From Lumnitzera littorea (taxonomy: Eukaryota; Streptophyta; Magnoliopsida; Myrtales; Combretaceae), in contig JAMXBB010000003.1 of assembly GCA_024138015.1 (NCBI GenBank), positions 17,737,498 to 17,801,497 of the forward strand: DNA of 64,000 nt, given 5' to 3'. Below the pieces are notes generated by a model that worked only from the letters and a program-made list of their open reading frames with translations, searched no databases and was not told where the DNA came from. The translations under genes were made by a program, and so were the position numbers. Positions 10,001-22,149 of the stretch are shown in pieces. Numbering within the stretch: position 1 is the first letter of the stretch; every line of letters starts with the position of its first letter.

Positions 10001-13000
10001 TGTAAACCCTACTTTTAAGCGGGCCTATGATTCGACTACTTCCTGAATATTCTCAAGGATCAACTAAACTAAGAACTCAAGTTTACAATTAAAAACGAAC
10101 TTACTTTTCTAATTCGAAAGCCTATTATTGATAAAACCTGAACATGAAAAATTGCGAACTCTAAAGTCACCTAAGACCCTAAATCCTAAAATAATTAAGG
10201 ACTTTTAACCCTAAGCGAGTAATTAATAATTTAATTTGAATAATTTCATTCAACTATAAAAAATTTCATAATTTTATAAGAATTGAATCATAATCTACAA
10301 ACACAATTGAAGAAGTAAATCCTAAAACAATTTCTTATAAGATAATTCCCTTATCTTCATGCCTAAGTCTTACATATGAATAAGTAGACCAACTAATTAC
10401 CTTAAATGAATTATCAATTGAGAGTTGGAGTTATTTATCAATCGATAACTTATCAAAAACTAGTGATAAGGCATTTTCCTTATCACCTATTAACTTATAC
10501 TACATAGACAAGATAATTCCATGCTATAAAGAGACCCCGATGGTCGGTTCTTACAAGCTAGAAGTGGGGTGGTTGGTTTCATCCATCAATCACTTTATCT
10601 TACACTCCACTATTTACCCCTTAATACTTATATTATCTAGAGTTACAATTGTTGACTTTTGTGCATGTTACAAGACAACACAAACAAACTTCTTGAACAT
10701 ACTTCCACCCTCATTTCAAACCAGCCACTCTTTCTTCTATTGCTCTCACTTTCAACTTTCTTTTCTCTTATTTTGAAAACAACTCAAAAGAGGAAACACA
10801 AAACCCCACAAAATCTTACACTTGCCACCACTTTCCAAGCTTCCACACTCACGGCATTTCAACTTCACTTTGTATCTTACATTTGCCAACTTTCATAGCT
10901 CCTTTTAGGATCCTTAAAACACTCCCTAAACCTTACTTCAAAGGACCATAACTCAAGTTTCCAAAAAGAGTGCAAGAAGGAGTGAGTAAGATAAAGAGTT
11001 TAAGTGGAAACTTAGTATATAACCACCATATTTTTGCTTTGTGGATGAGTAAGTGTATCTTATGTTAATAGTCTAGTATTCATGTTAGGAGACCATTATT
11101 TCTTGAAGATATGAGTATGATCATAAGTTGATGAAAATCTAAGACTATCTTAAGAAGCAAACTCATGAAACCCTTACATGAAAGTTGAAATATGAGCATG
11201 TAAAATTGGTGTTTTGTAAAGATACTTGTTTAACACTTTGAATGGAAGATTTTAAGTTGAGAAAATCTTGAAATGAGAACTTGAGTGAAAGGGAAGCATG
11301 CTGGACGTGAGGTTTTAGAAGTCACTTGGATGTTGTTTTCATTTCTATTAAGTTAGACATGCTTAAATGTAGACTTAGGTAAAGGAAAAATTTATCGCAT
11401 GAAGTTTTATGAGAAAACTAACTTTGTAAGATAAGAATTATGATATGGGAGTTGTGATAAGTATGAGATCTTCTACTTTCATGTAAAGTATAAGCTAAAT
11501 AATTATCTCATGGAAAAGAAGTCAAGTTATGATTTGAATATAAGTAGCTTAAGTTCATGATTTAACACCTAAATTTAAGAAAATGATGAAACAAATTGGA
11601 AAATCAAGCTGGAAGCCCTCACACCCAAATCGACCAAATCTAGAACTTTGCTAAAAGACACTTAAAAATATGATAAAAGTAAGTAAACAAAGTGAAAAGA
11701 CCAATTAAGACAAGTACGATAAGTGTATTAAGCCTGAAACTCAAAACCGAGTTTAAAACTTCTAAAACGAGCCTCAAATACCAAGTTGAACCCACCTTAA
11801 GTTTCTGACCAACAACTTAGCACAATAATAAAAGTTGTTTTAAGAGTCTCAAGAATCCCACAAGACACCTCTTAAGCTTAAGAAAGTGACTATTTTTGAT
11901 TTGGATAAAAAAACAAGCTTATTTGACAACTTAAGAGCTCAAAAAGTGGTTGTTAGCCTTAGGAATGTAAATCAAAGATGTGAATCCGATCTTAAGGAGT
12001 ATTTTAAGCTTAGAATGAGATCTTAAGCCCAAGCCTAAAGGATTTCCCAAAATTACCAAAAAGCCTATTAACCAAACAAAGCCCAAAAGCACTCTAAATC
12101 ATAAGGATCGCTGCTATTCTAACCTATAGGTAGATTTGTGTGCCTCATCTTGAAAATCTAATCTCACCACATTAAATTACACTAAAAAACGATGAAGATT
12201 GACTATAAGATCATAAAAATCGGATTTAAAACGAGAAAGTTATATGCGATTGAACTTTAAGTAAAAAACCGGAAAAAATATGAAAACTAGTCAAAAATAT
12301 AACTTAAGGGGTTTTAGCTTAGTTTTCTAAATTTATTTCAAATCCTTATAGTATTATGATTGCAATGTTCAGGGGACCCAGTATTCAAAGACGACCTACC
12401 CCCGAACTACTTCGATTGGCTTGCATGGCTGAGTGAGTGAATTTTTTATGACTCTTTACTTGATTTTGCTTATAGAATGGATGCACCTAAACTTATATAT
12501 ATAAATTGGATGCTTGTGGGATATGAGAAATGCATGTGTGTGAATTTTTGGTTGAAGACTGTGGCTTGTTAATCACGTAATAATAAAAATTGTTTGTGGT
12601 AACTCATATGTGTGATCGTATGGAATGAAATTATCTGATCACCATGAAAAACTGAATTAATCACTTATATGATTAAGAAATTTAATGAATCATGCATTCT
12701 CCATAATTGCATTCAGACGACACTAACTGCCACTTCACGTAGAAGATAGGAAGGAACTCACAAGAGGAGGGCCTCCTGTAAGATTGGGCATTAGTTATGT
12801 CATCATTTATATTGAGTCTCTGTTCTAAACTAACGGGCTTACTAGGTGCCGAGAGATGCCAATCATTAGTGAAGGGTCATGTCTTATGGCTTTTGCTTAG
12901 GGTATGTGTTTGTGGATTACAAGGGTCATTGTACCACTAGACTTGGGATTAAGAAAATATGATTTGTTGTTCAAGAAAGAAAGTATATTATATATGGTTT

Positions 13001-13582
13001 TGTTTTAACTTAAGCACAATAGTGCAAATGATATAAAACCTAAGGGCTAGAACTCGGATTTTGGTTTGGGTCGGTTAATTATCTCTAAACTCCAACTATA
13101 GGGGGTGTAATTTTGAGTTGTATGCAATTCTTAAGCTATTACATGCGTTGTTTGGCATACTGATTGTTCATGCATTCATATGTTTATGCATTTAATGAAT
13201 TTATACCATGTGATATTGACGAGGGTATCTATCTCATTAAGTGTAAGCTTACACCCCAACAGATTTCTTTTATTGTAGGGAAACCTCATCATTCATCCGG
13301 GCCGAGGAATGCTCGAGGTGAGTCTCATGTAGAGATGGGTTGGAGCGATCAGGGAGCAGAGAGGAGATTTTATAATAGTTTTTATAGATAACTATTTACC
13401 TTTATTTTTGTTCATAGTTTAGTTTGAAGTTTATGATGCAGTTTCCTTTATAAACTGTATTTGCTTGTAATATTCTTTTGGTGTGGAACTTAATAGTCCA
13501 TACGTTTATTTAATTAATTTATATCATAGAAGTTAATTTTAATTAAATTGCTCTATATTACTTATCTATAGGTCTAGTGGTA
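10001..13582 (+). mobile_element. Putative solo LTR (Del/Tekay style) in LINE ORF1
   Basis: About 3.6 kb of non-coding DNA that interrupts the LINE. It starts TGTAAACCCTACTTTTAAGC, the usual opening of long Del/Tekay gypsy LTRs (TGTAACACCC...). It ends near GGTCTAGTGGTA, where the expected final CA appears as TA. Flanking pentamers are ATGTT (9996-10000) and ATGTA (13583-13587), four of five identical. Removing it leaves the LINE ORF1 in the same frame, which supports a simple insertion followed by LTR-LTR recombination. A GC-richer tract with ...GAGTGAGTGAATTTT... near 12440 is also typical of these LTRs. The open frame at 13164-13391 is probably chance. Family assignment is from memory. Confidence 0.55.
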
Positions 13583-14859
13583 ATGTAGAGTGAAAGGAGC
13601 CTTATATGTCGTATGAAAGGCCTATGATCAATAAGAGGGTTGATAGTAGACTTTTATACGGTATACGGTGATCTACCATGACAACGATACTATTGGGTCG
13701 TGATAATGTTGGTGATGGGTTAAGTCAACAGGCTAACCAATGCATGTCCTTGGATGTGAATGATAAATGCTCATAAGATGAGGAAATTATAGAAAAAAAG
13801 GGGAGACAAGAAAGTCAAATGAGAAGAGGGAGGTGTTAAAAGATATAGGGAATATAAGTACGGATATAGGGAAAATAAATGAAGATAAGCATGGAGACTA
13901 GGTTAAAGTGTAATATAACAAGACTGTGAAAAAAAAAAAAGCGGGAACAAAGGCAATTAAACAAGAATTTGGAAATGAACTAAAAGGGGAAAGAGAATAT
14001 GTCTCGTGATCAATAAAAGAACACCCAAATGGGTATATTGGATCAATTACAGGGAAATGAAAAGGTAACAAGGGAAACTGTATCTTTCAAAGATATAGAC
14101 GTGACTTTTGATGGGAATATAAAGGGGAAGCAAATCCAAAAAGACCTTCCTTCCTCTTCTTCATGTTAGGACAATCTTCTAAATTGCAACACAAAAAAAA
14201 GCTCAACAGTCTCAAAAGAAACAATTATAGAAAAATGGTATTTCTGTTGGAAGTCAAGTTAAATCTCAAAGTGTTGAACACTGAGTCGAACTTACCAAGA
14301 ATCCACTTGGACATGAGACTGCTAGATATTAGGGTAGGCTCATCTTTAAGGCAGGTAATGGTGGAATTATTAAGCATCATATTAATAAAGTCATGATGGC
14401 ATAGAGAGAGGATACTAAAGATTATGTTACATTCAATCAATCGAAGGGGATGTTTTCACTTTCAAGGAAGGAGCATTATTTGAGAAGTTCTAGAATGCAC
14501 TCTTTTAGTGAGAATGCTGATGTTTAAAATGGACATTCTTAGGAATGACATCCTCAATGCCATGGAATGGTTATGTAAGATGGCGGCAGAGAAAATACTT
14601 TTGAGTCAAGAGTAACCCTTGGATATACATAAAATCCCATTTACGGTCTCAACGATGGACAGGACAGAGTCCTCGTTGTTGATAACATCATGGGAGATGT
14701 AGATGCCGATGTTATGGATTCCATTCAGACTAAACTGATGGAGATTGACCGATGATAATTTCATAAAGTCATACATAAATGATTATTGGTACAAAATTTT
14801 TGCATATATGGTCATAATGAACTTCATGGATACTTTGTCATCAAAGATGATTAGACAAT

Positions 14860-15410
14860 TATTTAAAGCTTTAGCCTAGAATGCTAAAGGGGATAATTCG
14901 GAATGCCATTGTAGGGTAATCAAAGAAATGGTTCAAAAATATGAACTGCAATAGTGATTATATTTGAAACGAGGATGGATAAAGATGCATCTATTTAGTT
15001 GAAGGATTATCTTAGCTTTAACAAGTTCTTGTGCTTAGAAGCTAAAGGTCTCAATAGGGGGATTCTTGTTGTTTGGAATGTTGAGGATGTAGTTGTTCAT
15101 CTTCTATAAGTGTTACGTTAGCATGTCCTAATGGAAATCCAGGTAAGCAACTCAAACCTTACTCGGTATTTATTGACTTTTTATGTTAGCCCAGTATGGC
15201 AATCCCATTGTTTTTGTAGGAAAATCTCTCATTTGGATCAATTTCAATTAGAGGTCCTTGGCTCCTAATTAGAGATTTTAATGAGATACTATCTAGGGAA
15301 GAAAAGTGGTGCAGTATGGAGTTAAACCAAAATAGGGTTATGACAGATTTGGGATATGTAGGACCATGGTTTACGTGGTAAAAAAGGTCCAAGAATTTAA
15401 ATGAACTAAT
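14860..15410 (+). pseudogene. LINE ORF2 endonuclease domain remnant
   Basis: Readable pieces in shifting frames: HCRVIKEMVQKYE (about 14910-14945), FLCLEAKGLNRGILVVWN (about 15020-15075), GPWLLIRDFNEILS (about 15250-15295) and TDLGYVGPWFTW (about 15345-15380), followed by KNLNELI. These match, in order, the apurinic-endonuclease domain of plant LINEs (LK.LVR...P, GFSGG....W, PWL..GDFNEIL, DLGF.GPKFTW). The GDFN Gly is Arg here, and stops and shifts abound. The domain nicks target DNA to prime reverse transcription in intact elements. Confidence 0.65.
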
Positions 15411-17010
15411 CTAAACAGGACTTTGATGGGCCTTCAGGGTCAGACATACGAAGAAGCACCACAACGAAGCAAACCCAAAATAAACAAAGAGAAAAAAGCT
15501 AGCAAAGTCCGTGCAGTTACCAAACGGATACGACGCACTACTTGATCCTACTTAGCTTACAATCTATCGGATGTAACTTACTAGTCCAAACTGAAGGGAC
15601 ACTTACTACTACTTCATACTGAAGGGAATAGTTAAGAGTTAAAGGATAATGAGAATGCTAAGGTTACTCAAAGGAAACGTGAATAATTTCTCTGTTGATC
15701 AGTTGGTTGTCTACGTACAATTAAGTAAGGGTATATACCCATCCACTAAGGTTATTTTAATGTATGAAAAGACAAGACGGTATTTTTACAATTAATTTAC
15801 ATAATATATACTAAAAAGAGTAAAAAGGACAAAGAATATTTAGTACAAAAAAGTAATGAATCCTTGTGAAATGTTGTACTAGAAGACACGTGTTATGCAA
15901 TAGCTGGATGTTAGAAATATGGTGGAAGTGGGCGAAAGAGAGAGAAGAATTTATAGTTGTGGGTCGACCTGATTTGGATTAAGTTAGGGACCAATCAATC
16001 CTTTTATAGTAAAGTCAGCTTGACTCGAGGTTGGATATCTGTGGTCGGCTCGAGAGTTCGGTTCAGCTAGTCTTAGGATGTCTTCTAGGATAAAACATCG
16101 CTATTGGGTAGGAGTAGGTCTGACACACGCAAAGGTTCAGTAGTTAGGTCGGTAGGGGGGATCGGGTCAGGATAAGAATTTCTGTCTTGAATATAGCATT
16201 GAACTAGTATCCTTTAAGTGAGTCCTTGTAGCTTAGCTGTGGATGATTGGTCTAAGGGCCTAATTCCTATCAAACTTGATTGGGCTTAGGCAAATTACAA
16301 GTACAGAAAGGCATATCCTAAGACAAAAAGGGCTAGAAATGATAATATTTCCGAGGTCATTTGGAAAGTTTTGTTTAGATAATGGATAGTACCAAATGGC
16401 AAGAGAGTTAGGCTGATGGTTTTTTTTTTTTTTTAATGACATGAGAAATAAGAAAGAATGTTTTCTTAAAAAAATCCTGATCTAGACCTTATGTTCCTAA
16501 ACTTTGTCGGAGAGGAAGAGAAGTGGTGAAACACTTAAATAAGAGGGTAGAGTGGAAGGGCCTAAAGTAAATCAACCCGATTATAATGATTAAGGGCATG
16601 TCACTTTAGGAAATGGTTCCCTTCCTCTCCCTTCCCCTTTGCTTGTTAGTACAATTCCTATCAAATTGCTTAGTCGTCTATTAGCTTGAAACTAAAAACT
16701 TCAAAGCCAAAATTGCAATTCATTCAGGCATCCGAAAATTGGGTTGAACTGTATATCTAATTGCCTTTCTTGCCTCAACATTTCTATCAAAATTTTGAAA
16801 CATTTGTTATTTCTTTTTGCATAGTGGATCAATATGTCAACCTTAATGTTTCGTAAGCACCATGATATAGGAACTTTTTAGTAGTTATAGTTTCGCTTTG
16901 ATTGTTATCACTTACAACTAATGATGTTTTGTGATAATGTTGGGAATGGCATATCTAAGGGTCTTATTAAGTTTTGACTAGATTGGATTGTGGTCATCTT
17001 GTTAGTATCC
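15411..17010. other. Unassigned non-coding DNA, partly LTR-like
   Basis: The LINE stops at about 15410. The segment from TGATGGGCC at 15424 to about 16260 has the word style of gypsy LTRs in this window (cggctcgag, cgacctga, tatagtaaag), but I found no partner copy or target duplication. From 16260 to about 16930 I see nothing identifiable apart from a poly-T run near 16421-16434. The end, about 16935-17015, is one copy of the ~80-bp tandem repeat that continues beyond the gypsy insertion at 29765. Confidence 0.4.
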
Positions 17011-17015
17011 CATTT

Positions 17016-17720
17016 TGATGTTCCTAGGAACTTAGTAATCATTAGGGCTTACTCTAAGGAGTCGTAACTAAGCGGGTCCTTTGAGATATAGAAGAAGATG
17101 GAATGGAAAGGTTGTTAATATAGTAGCTTCCATGAAGCTGATTGGAAGATATGATGTACTAATAAACATAACACAACTTAGCACTTCGCTTGATCCGACT
17201 CACAAGCTGGTACTAAGGTTTACTCACCATTAAGGTCTACTCGCCACTAATCTTAAACTACTCGGTAAGATTAGATAAGAGTGTAGAAAATGTACTCAGA
17301 GAAGGGTTTCTCACAAGAACAAGTATATTCAATATTTGTGATGGTGTAATCATCTATGAGGCTACAGTTAAAGGACTATTTATAGTAAGCCCTTTAGGCT
17401 AACAACATAACTAAGGAAAATTACACAAAAGATGATGCAAGACAAAGGTTCCTAGTATGCTCGAAGAGGGTAAATAAGATAAAGAACAAAAAGGAATATA
17501 GTACAAGTGTCAGAAAAAGTAAGAACAAGTGGTAGCCTGTCCATGGGTTTGTATTTGGGAGTCTTGGGGTATTATAGATGTTTCGAATGGATGTTGGAGC
17601 TGTTGTTGGGGAGCTGTGCTGGGAGTTGTGTTAGGAGTTGCTGAGGCGATTGAAGGATGTTCAATTCAATAGGTTGGAAGAGTAAAGTTCGATGTACAAT
17701 CACCTTGGCCTCAACACTCA
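17016..17720 (-). repeat. 3' LTR of the outer gypsy element (shortened)
   Basis: Aligns from TGATGTTCCTAGG at 17016 with TGATTTACCTAAA at 28797 and stays similar to about 17720, where it stops against CTAGGGAACTAA (minus strand), a weak polypurine tract next to the integrase stop codon at 17729. The other copy runs ~260 bp further, so this LTR lost its minus-strand 5' end. Confidence 0.75.
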
Positions 17721-17728
17721 TTAGTTCC

Positions 17729-17898
17729 CTAGAGTTCTTGAAGAGTTACCCTCAAATCTAGGTCCTCTTCTTTTGGCACAAAGGGTGTTACGTTAGCAAC
17801 ATTAAAAGTGGGAGATACCTCGTATCCTTCAGGTAGCTCTAGCTCATAAGTGTTGTCATTGATGCATCTAAGGATCTTGAAAGGACCAATTGACTTGG
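17729..17898 (-). pseudogene. Integrase C-terminal fragment of the outer element
   Basis: On the minus strand this reads GPFKILRCINDNTYELELPE, then FNVANVTPFVPKEEDLDLR and a stop. This is the C-terminal DNA-binding part of plant gypsy integrases (GP..IL..IN.N.Y.LELP......FNV..L.PF). It continues from VFSKEEDKKFIPQ at 24272 onward, on the far side of the nested element. No chromodomain follows before the LTR. Confidence 0.75.
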
Positions 17899-18755
17899 TG
17901 GTGTGAACTGTGACAAAAAACAGACAAGGTTGGTCGCTGGATGGGTCCAAGCTTGCAGAAAGCTTGAAAAAGGGCTAATGAGGAAATGTACGAAAAGAGT
18001 GACAAAGGTCAATGGAGTAGTAAGCAAAAACCTACGAACAGTTCCAGAGGATATGATGTACCAAAGGAACTTCTAAGGACTCACGGCACAATTCGATATG
18101 ATGCATGAATTGGTCCGATGAGGTTATTCACTACCTAACCTTGGTTAAAGGAAATGATAGGAGTGATGTCGAGAGTAAACAAGCAGTGTTTACTCAAAAA
18201 AGAAAGTACTCAAGTGTATTGAAGGTAATATGATAATCTTATAATTGTAAGTACAAAGGTATTTATACCCACAAACTAGGACAACTTGCCCAAAAGAGAA
18301 AAGACAAAAAGGGCATTTCTTAAAGGGGCAATGTACATGTTACAAAGGGGCAAAAATGAATATATAAGAAAAATAATTATTGGTGCTACAGATTCTACAT
18401 GTAATACTGTACATGTGGTGATGCAGTATTGGCAGGGTTGTTAGAAGATGCAGATAAAAAAGAATAGGTAGATGGGCTTGTTTAAGTAGGGATAGCTTAA
18501 TCAGTCCGGATTGACTGTCTTGGCTTCTTGGTAAGGATGATGCCGAGTGATTGGCAGTTCAGTAATAGAGAGTAATCATTAACTCGACATGCTATAGAAT
18601 AAAGGGTGATCATATAGCATGGCATTAGAGGTGACTTGGTAAGTAAATACTTGGCTTTGGCAAGGGTTAGTTAGAACATGAGGATTTGTCGTACCAACCC
18701 CTCTAATCCTCAGGCTCGACTGCGGGTCAGGGGTCCTGTAGCTTGATTCCCATCA
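17899..18755 (-). repeat. 3' LTR of the inner gypsy element
   Basis: 857 bp, starting TGGTGTGAAC on the plus strand and ending CCCATCA. It pairs along its full length with 23410-24266. The integrase reading frame runs on into it and ends at 18710. Confidence 0.9.
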
Positions 18756-19264
18756 TTCCCTCTAGGTTGTTTTGTATTTGGGATCAAATCCGAATGGTAT
18801 TCGCTCAGTCCTCCGTCAGGGTGGTATGGATTGAAGTCGGCAATGTTAAAGGCATAAAAAACCGTATAGTCCTCAGGTAGCTCCAACTTATAGGCGTTTT
18901 CACTGATTTTTTGGAGGATTCTGAAAGGTCCTTCCGCTCTTACAGATGACTTGTTCTTCCTTTTGTTCAGGAACCACTCTTTGTTGAGGTGTAGCCATAT
19001 TAAGTCTCCCGACTGAAATTGTTTGGTTGATCGACCCTTGGTCTTTTCATGCATTCTTTTGGCAGCCTGGTTGATGTGTCGAGTGACCTTATCATAGATG
19101 TACTGAAGGGATTGTGCTCTGGTCGAGGTGTTGGGGTCCTTTTGCACGGGTGCGAGTATAGGGGCGTGGTCGAAGAGTAACTTGGGATTAAATCCATAGA
19201 CTACTTCGAAGGAGGTTTGCTTGGTGATATCATGTATGGTTTGGTTATAAGCAAACTTGACCAC
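18710..19264 (-). pseudogene. Integrase C-terminal half of the inner gypsy element
   Basis: 184 open residues: MVKFAYNQTIHDITKQTSFE, VVYGFNPK, a coiled segment, GDLIWLHLNKEWF, GPFRILQKISENAYKLELPE and FNIADFNPYHPD. This is the end of the catalytic core plus the C-terminal DNA-binding domain of gypsy integrase, which binds LTR ends during insertion. The last 15 residues (NDGNQATGPLTRSRA) lie inside the LTR, whose terminal TGATGGG supplies the Asp-Gly codons. No chromodomain follows. The core upstream is in another frame and carries a catalytic change. Confidence 0.85.
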
Positions 19265-19279
19265 TAGAAGGCAAATGTC

Positions 19280-19850
19280 CTAATTAGCCAAGTTCTTACT
19301 TACTGTAGCTTGGAGCAGTAAACCTAAAGTAGGATTAACTACCTTTGTTTGGCCATTGGTTTGGGAGTGACATGAGGTGTTGAAGAGTAATTTGGTTCCA
19401 AGCTGACGCCATAGGGTTCTCCGGAAATGGCTCAAGAACTTCAGGTCTTTGTCGGAGACCACACTTCTTGGTATGCTGTGTATCCGTACAACCTCCTGTA
19501 AGAAAAGAGAAGTAATAGCTGAAGCATCGTTAGTTTTGGTACAGGGTACGAAGTGTGCCATCTTACTAAACCGATCTACGACAACCATTACAGAATCTTT
19601 TCCTCAGGCAGTTCTCGGCAGTCTGAGAACAAAATCCATGCTTAGTTCAGTCCACGACCTCGTCGGGATAAGTAGGGGCATTGCTTTCCCTTGTTCATCT
19701 TGGCACTTGGCCTTTTTGCATACAGCACAACTTTCGACCACTCGGTACTCATCTCTTTACATTTTCAGCCAAAAGAATTGGCCATTGAATAGCTCACAAG
19801 TCCTCCATTCTCCAAAGTGTTCGGAGAATCCACCATTGTAGGCTTCTCTA
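19280..19850 (-). pseudogene. Integrase zinc-binding region and catalytic core, inner gypsy element
   Basis: The minus strand reads HFGEWRTCELFNGQFFW and VVESCAVCKKAK (the C-C half of the H2C2 zinc region), then SMDFVLRLPRT, VVVDRFSKMAHFVPC, IPRSVVSDKDLKFLSHF and SQTNGQTKVVNPTL. The first two catalytic aspartates (MDF and SDK) are present. The catalytic Glu of QTEVVNRTL is Lys (GAG to AAG), which would abolish strand transfer. A stop lies in the H2C2 region and another between PRTA and GKDSVMVV. Confidence 0.85.
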
Positions 19851-20059
19851 ATTAATAATTCCTATAGGGAACAAGTTGGCACGTATAGTTTCCTCTCTTG
19901 GAACAGATAGCCATCCTCCACATAATACTCATCTATTATTCTACCATCCACGTATCACAAAATTATTGGTCTAAAGTGTGGATCTTCAGAGTACTGTTCT
20001 TTGATACTCGCAAAATCAAATAGTTTGATTTACAATTTTGATAAGAGTGCATGCCTCCT

Positions 20060-21560
20060 CAAAAGAGTATTTGCAATTATGTTGTTCTTTCCTTGCTTGT
20101 ACTTAATCACAAAATTGAATCCCTCAAGGAATTCAACTCATCTTGCTTGCCGCTTGGATAGTTTGCTCTGATTTCGGAGGTACTGCAGTGACTCATGGTC
20201 AGTATATATGACAAATTCTCTCGGTAGTAGATAGTACTGCCACACTTGCAATGCTCAGATTAGTGCCAAGAGCTCTTTGTCATATACAGAGTAATTTAAC
20301 TGGGGTCCTCGGAGCTTCTCACTGTGGAAGGCAATTGGTTGGCCTTCTTGCATTAGGATAACACCTATTCTAATTCCTAATGCGTCACATTCTAGCTAAA
20401 AAATTTTGTTGAAGTCGGGGAGCACTAACACCGAGGTAGAGGTCAACTTCTTCTTTATCTTGGTGAAACTCCTCTCCTCCCTTTCTCCCCATCAGAAGTT
20501 AGTATTTTTCTTCGTTAATTTAGTAAGGGGTATAGCGAGGGTACTGAAGTTCTTGATGAACCTTCGGTAAAACAAAGACGGTTTATGGAAACTTCTCATG
20601 TCAGCACAAGTAGTAGGGGACGACTATTCAACAAGTGCCCGGATCTTCTCATCATTGATTCGCAAGCCTTGTCTACTGATTACATAGCCCAAGAATACCA
20701 CTTCCTCTTGGCAAAAGCAATATTTCTTTAGGTTGCCGAATAATCTCTCGACATGGAGAATATTCAAGATTGCTCGAATGTGTTCATAGTGACTTGACAT
20801 GTCGGTATTGTAGATCAGGATGACGTCGAAGTACACTACGACACACTTCCCGTTGAGATGTCTCAGCATATGGTTCATAAGCCTCATAAAGGTGCTCATG
20901 GCATTTGACAAGCCAAAGGGCATAACCATCCACTCTTAAAGCCCATGTTGAGTCTTGAACGCAGTCTTCCACTCATCTCCTAGCCTCATGTAGATTTGAT
21001 GGTAGTCAGACTTGAGATTAATCTTACTGAAAATTTGGGCTCCACTCAGTTCATCTAACATGTCTTTTAGCCTTGGGATTGGATACCTGTATTTGATCGT
21101 GATTTTGTTTATAGCTCAGCTATCAATACACATCCGTCAGGTTCCATCCTTCTTTGGTACAAGAAGTGCAGGTACAACACAAGGGCTGAGACTCTCTCTT
21201 ATGTATCCTCTTTCTACCAACTCATTGACTTAACATTGAAGCTTAGAAGCTTGCTCGGGATTCATGCAATAAGCTGGCTTATTCGGCAGTGCAGTGTTGG
21301 GTACTAAGTCAATGTAGTACTCTATGCCTCGAGTCGGGGGCAACCCTTTAGGTAACTGTTCTAGGAATAGGTCAGCATATTCATCCAACAGTTCCCTCAC
21401 CTCTTGAGGTAAATCGTCCTACATTTTAAGTAGTCACCTGAGCAACAAGAAGGTCGGCTCATTGGCATTAATGACCTCTTGGAGCTCAACTCTACTCATC
21501 ACCAAAGCCTTCTTCAATCCACAAGCAGGTTTCATCTATAAGTTGTAAACTTCTCTCGGT
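20060..21560 (-). pseudogene. Reverse transcriptase and RNase H of the inner gypsy element
   Basis: On the minus strand: RLGDEWKTAFKTQHG, then WMVMPFGLSNAMSTFMRLMN (at 20930 and below), CVVVYFDVILIYNTD and VFLGYVISRQGLRI; RNase H pieces further on include TDHESLQYLRNQSKLSKRQA (about 20150-20210). The RT active site YFDD reads YFDV, removing one metal-binding aspartate. Stops break the frame, for example before EWMVMPFGL. In intact elements this enzyme copies the RNA genome and degrades the RNA strand. Confidence 0.85.
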
Positions 21561-21745
21561 GATATCAGATTTAGCATGATCTTCCGAGCATCCTTCTCGA
21601 GCATGTAGGTATTCCTATAACCATCGTGGATGACTTTCCTATCAAATAGCCACGGACTTCTTAACAACATGTGGGAAGTGCATATGGGCAGTACGTCACA
21701 GAGAATCTAGTTAGAGTAATTGTTGATAATAATCGGTAGCAGTAT

Positions 21746-22132
21746 TTACTGAGTGACGTGTAATGCTCCCTTCTCACTCAACCAATGCAACTTGTATGGC
21801 TTCAGATGTGCAACAGTGGACAACCTTAGCTTCGAGACTAAGTCGGTTGACACTACATTGGTGCAACTTCCACTATCCATGATGAGGGCACATGTTTGTT
21901 CATTCACCTTATAGGTGATATGAAATAAGTTCTCTCTTTGCTCCTTCTCTTGTGAGGCTTCCACACTTATAGTGTGTCGGACAACCATCAACAGCTGGTC
22001 CAAGTCCTTGGCATACATGTCTTCCTCAATTAACTCTTTCTCGATGTTCTCCTTTTTGGTAGAGACCTCCTCCTCAGGTTCCTCATTTGTACTCTCTACA
22101 TCTAACGTCAGGATGTCTCCCTTGATGACCAT
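21746..22132 (-). pseudogene. Aspartic protease region of the inner gypsy element
   Basis: 128 open residues beginning MVIKGDILTLDVESTNEEPE, then an acidic linker and HITYKVNEQTCALIMDSGSC, TNVVSTDLVSKL and LKPYKLHWLSEKG. The DSG triad is the protease active site (usually DSGSTHNF or DGGSCTNV). The frame ends at a stop just after LHVTQ, so the flap half is cut off. The enzyme would mature Gag-Pol. Confidence 0.8.
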
Positions 22133-22149
22133 CGTTCTTCGGTTTAGGT

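Larger units (their letters stand above)
9027..15410 (+). mobile_element. Degenerate L1-type LINE (ORF1 and endonuclease), split by a solo LTR
   Basis: A plus-strand non-LTR retrotransposon. ORF1 similarity runs 9027-9995 and resumes at 13588; ORF2 endonuclease similarity lies at about 14860-15410, where the element stops abruptly. The interruption at 10001-13582 is a separate LTR insertion. The interval 13700-14860 is poorly preserved linker and ORF1 tail. No reverse transcriptase is visible downstream, so the 3' part is deleted or displaced. Orientation is opposite to the LINE at the left edge. Confidence 0.7.

Noticed and set aside
15424..16260. Solo LTR starting TGATGGGCC
   Set aside because: The start resembles the gypsy LTR ends in this window, but I found no matching end, partner or target duplication; left as unassigned.
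18710..19264. Functional integrase gene
   Set aside because: The 184-codon stretch is open, but the catalytic core upstream has stops and a Glu-to-Lys change, so it is a pseudogene fragment.
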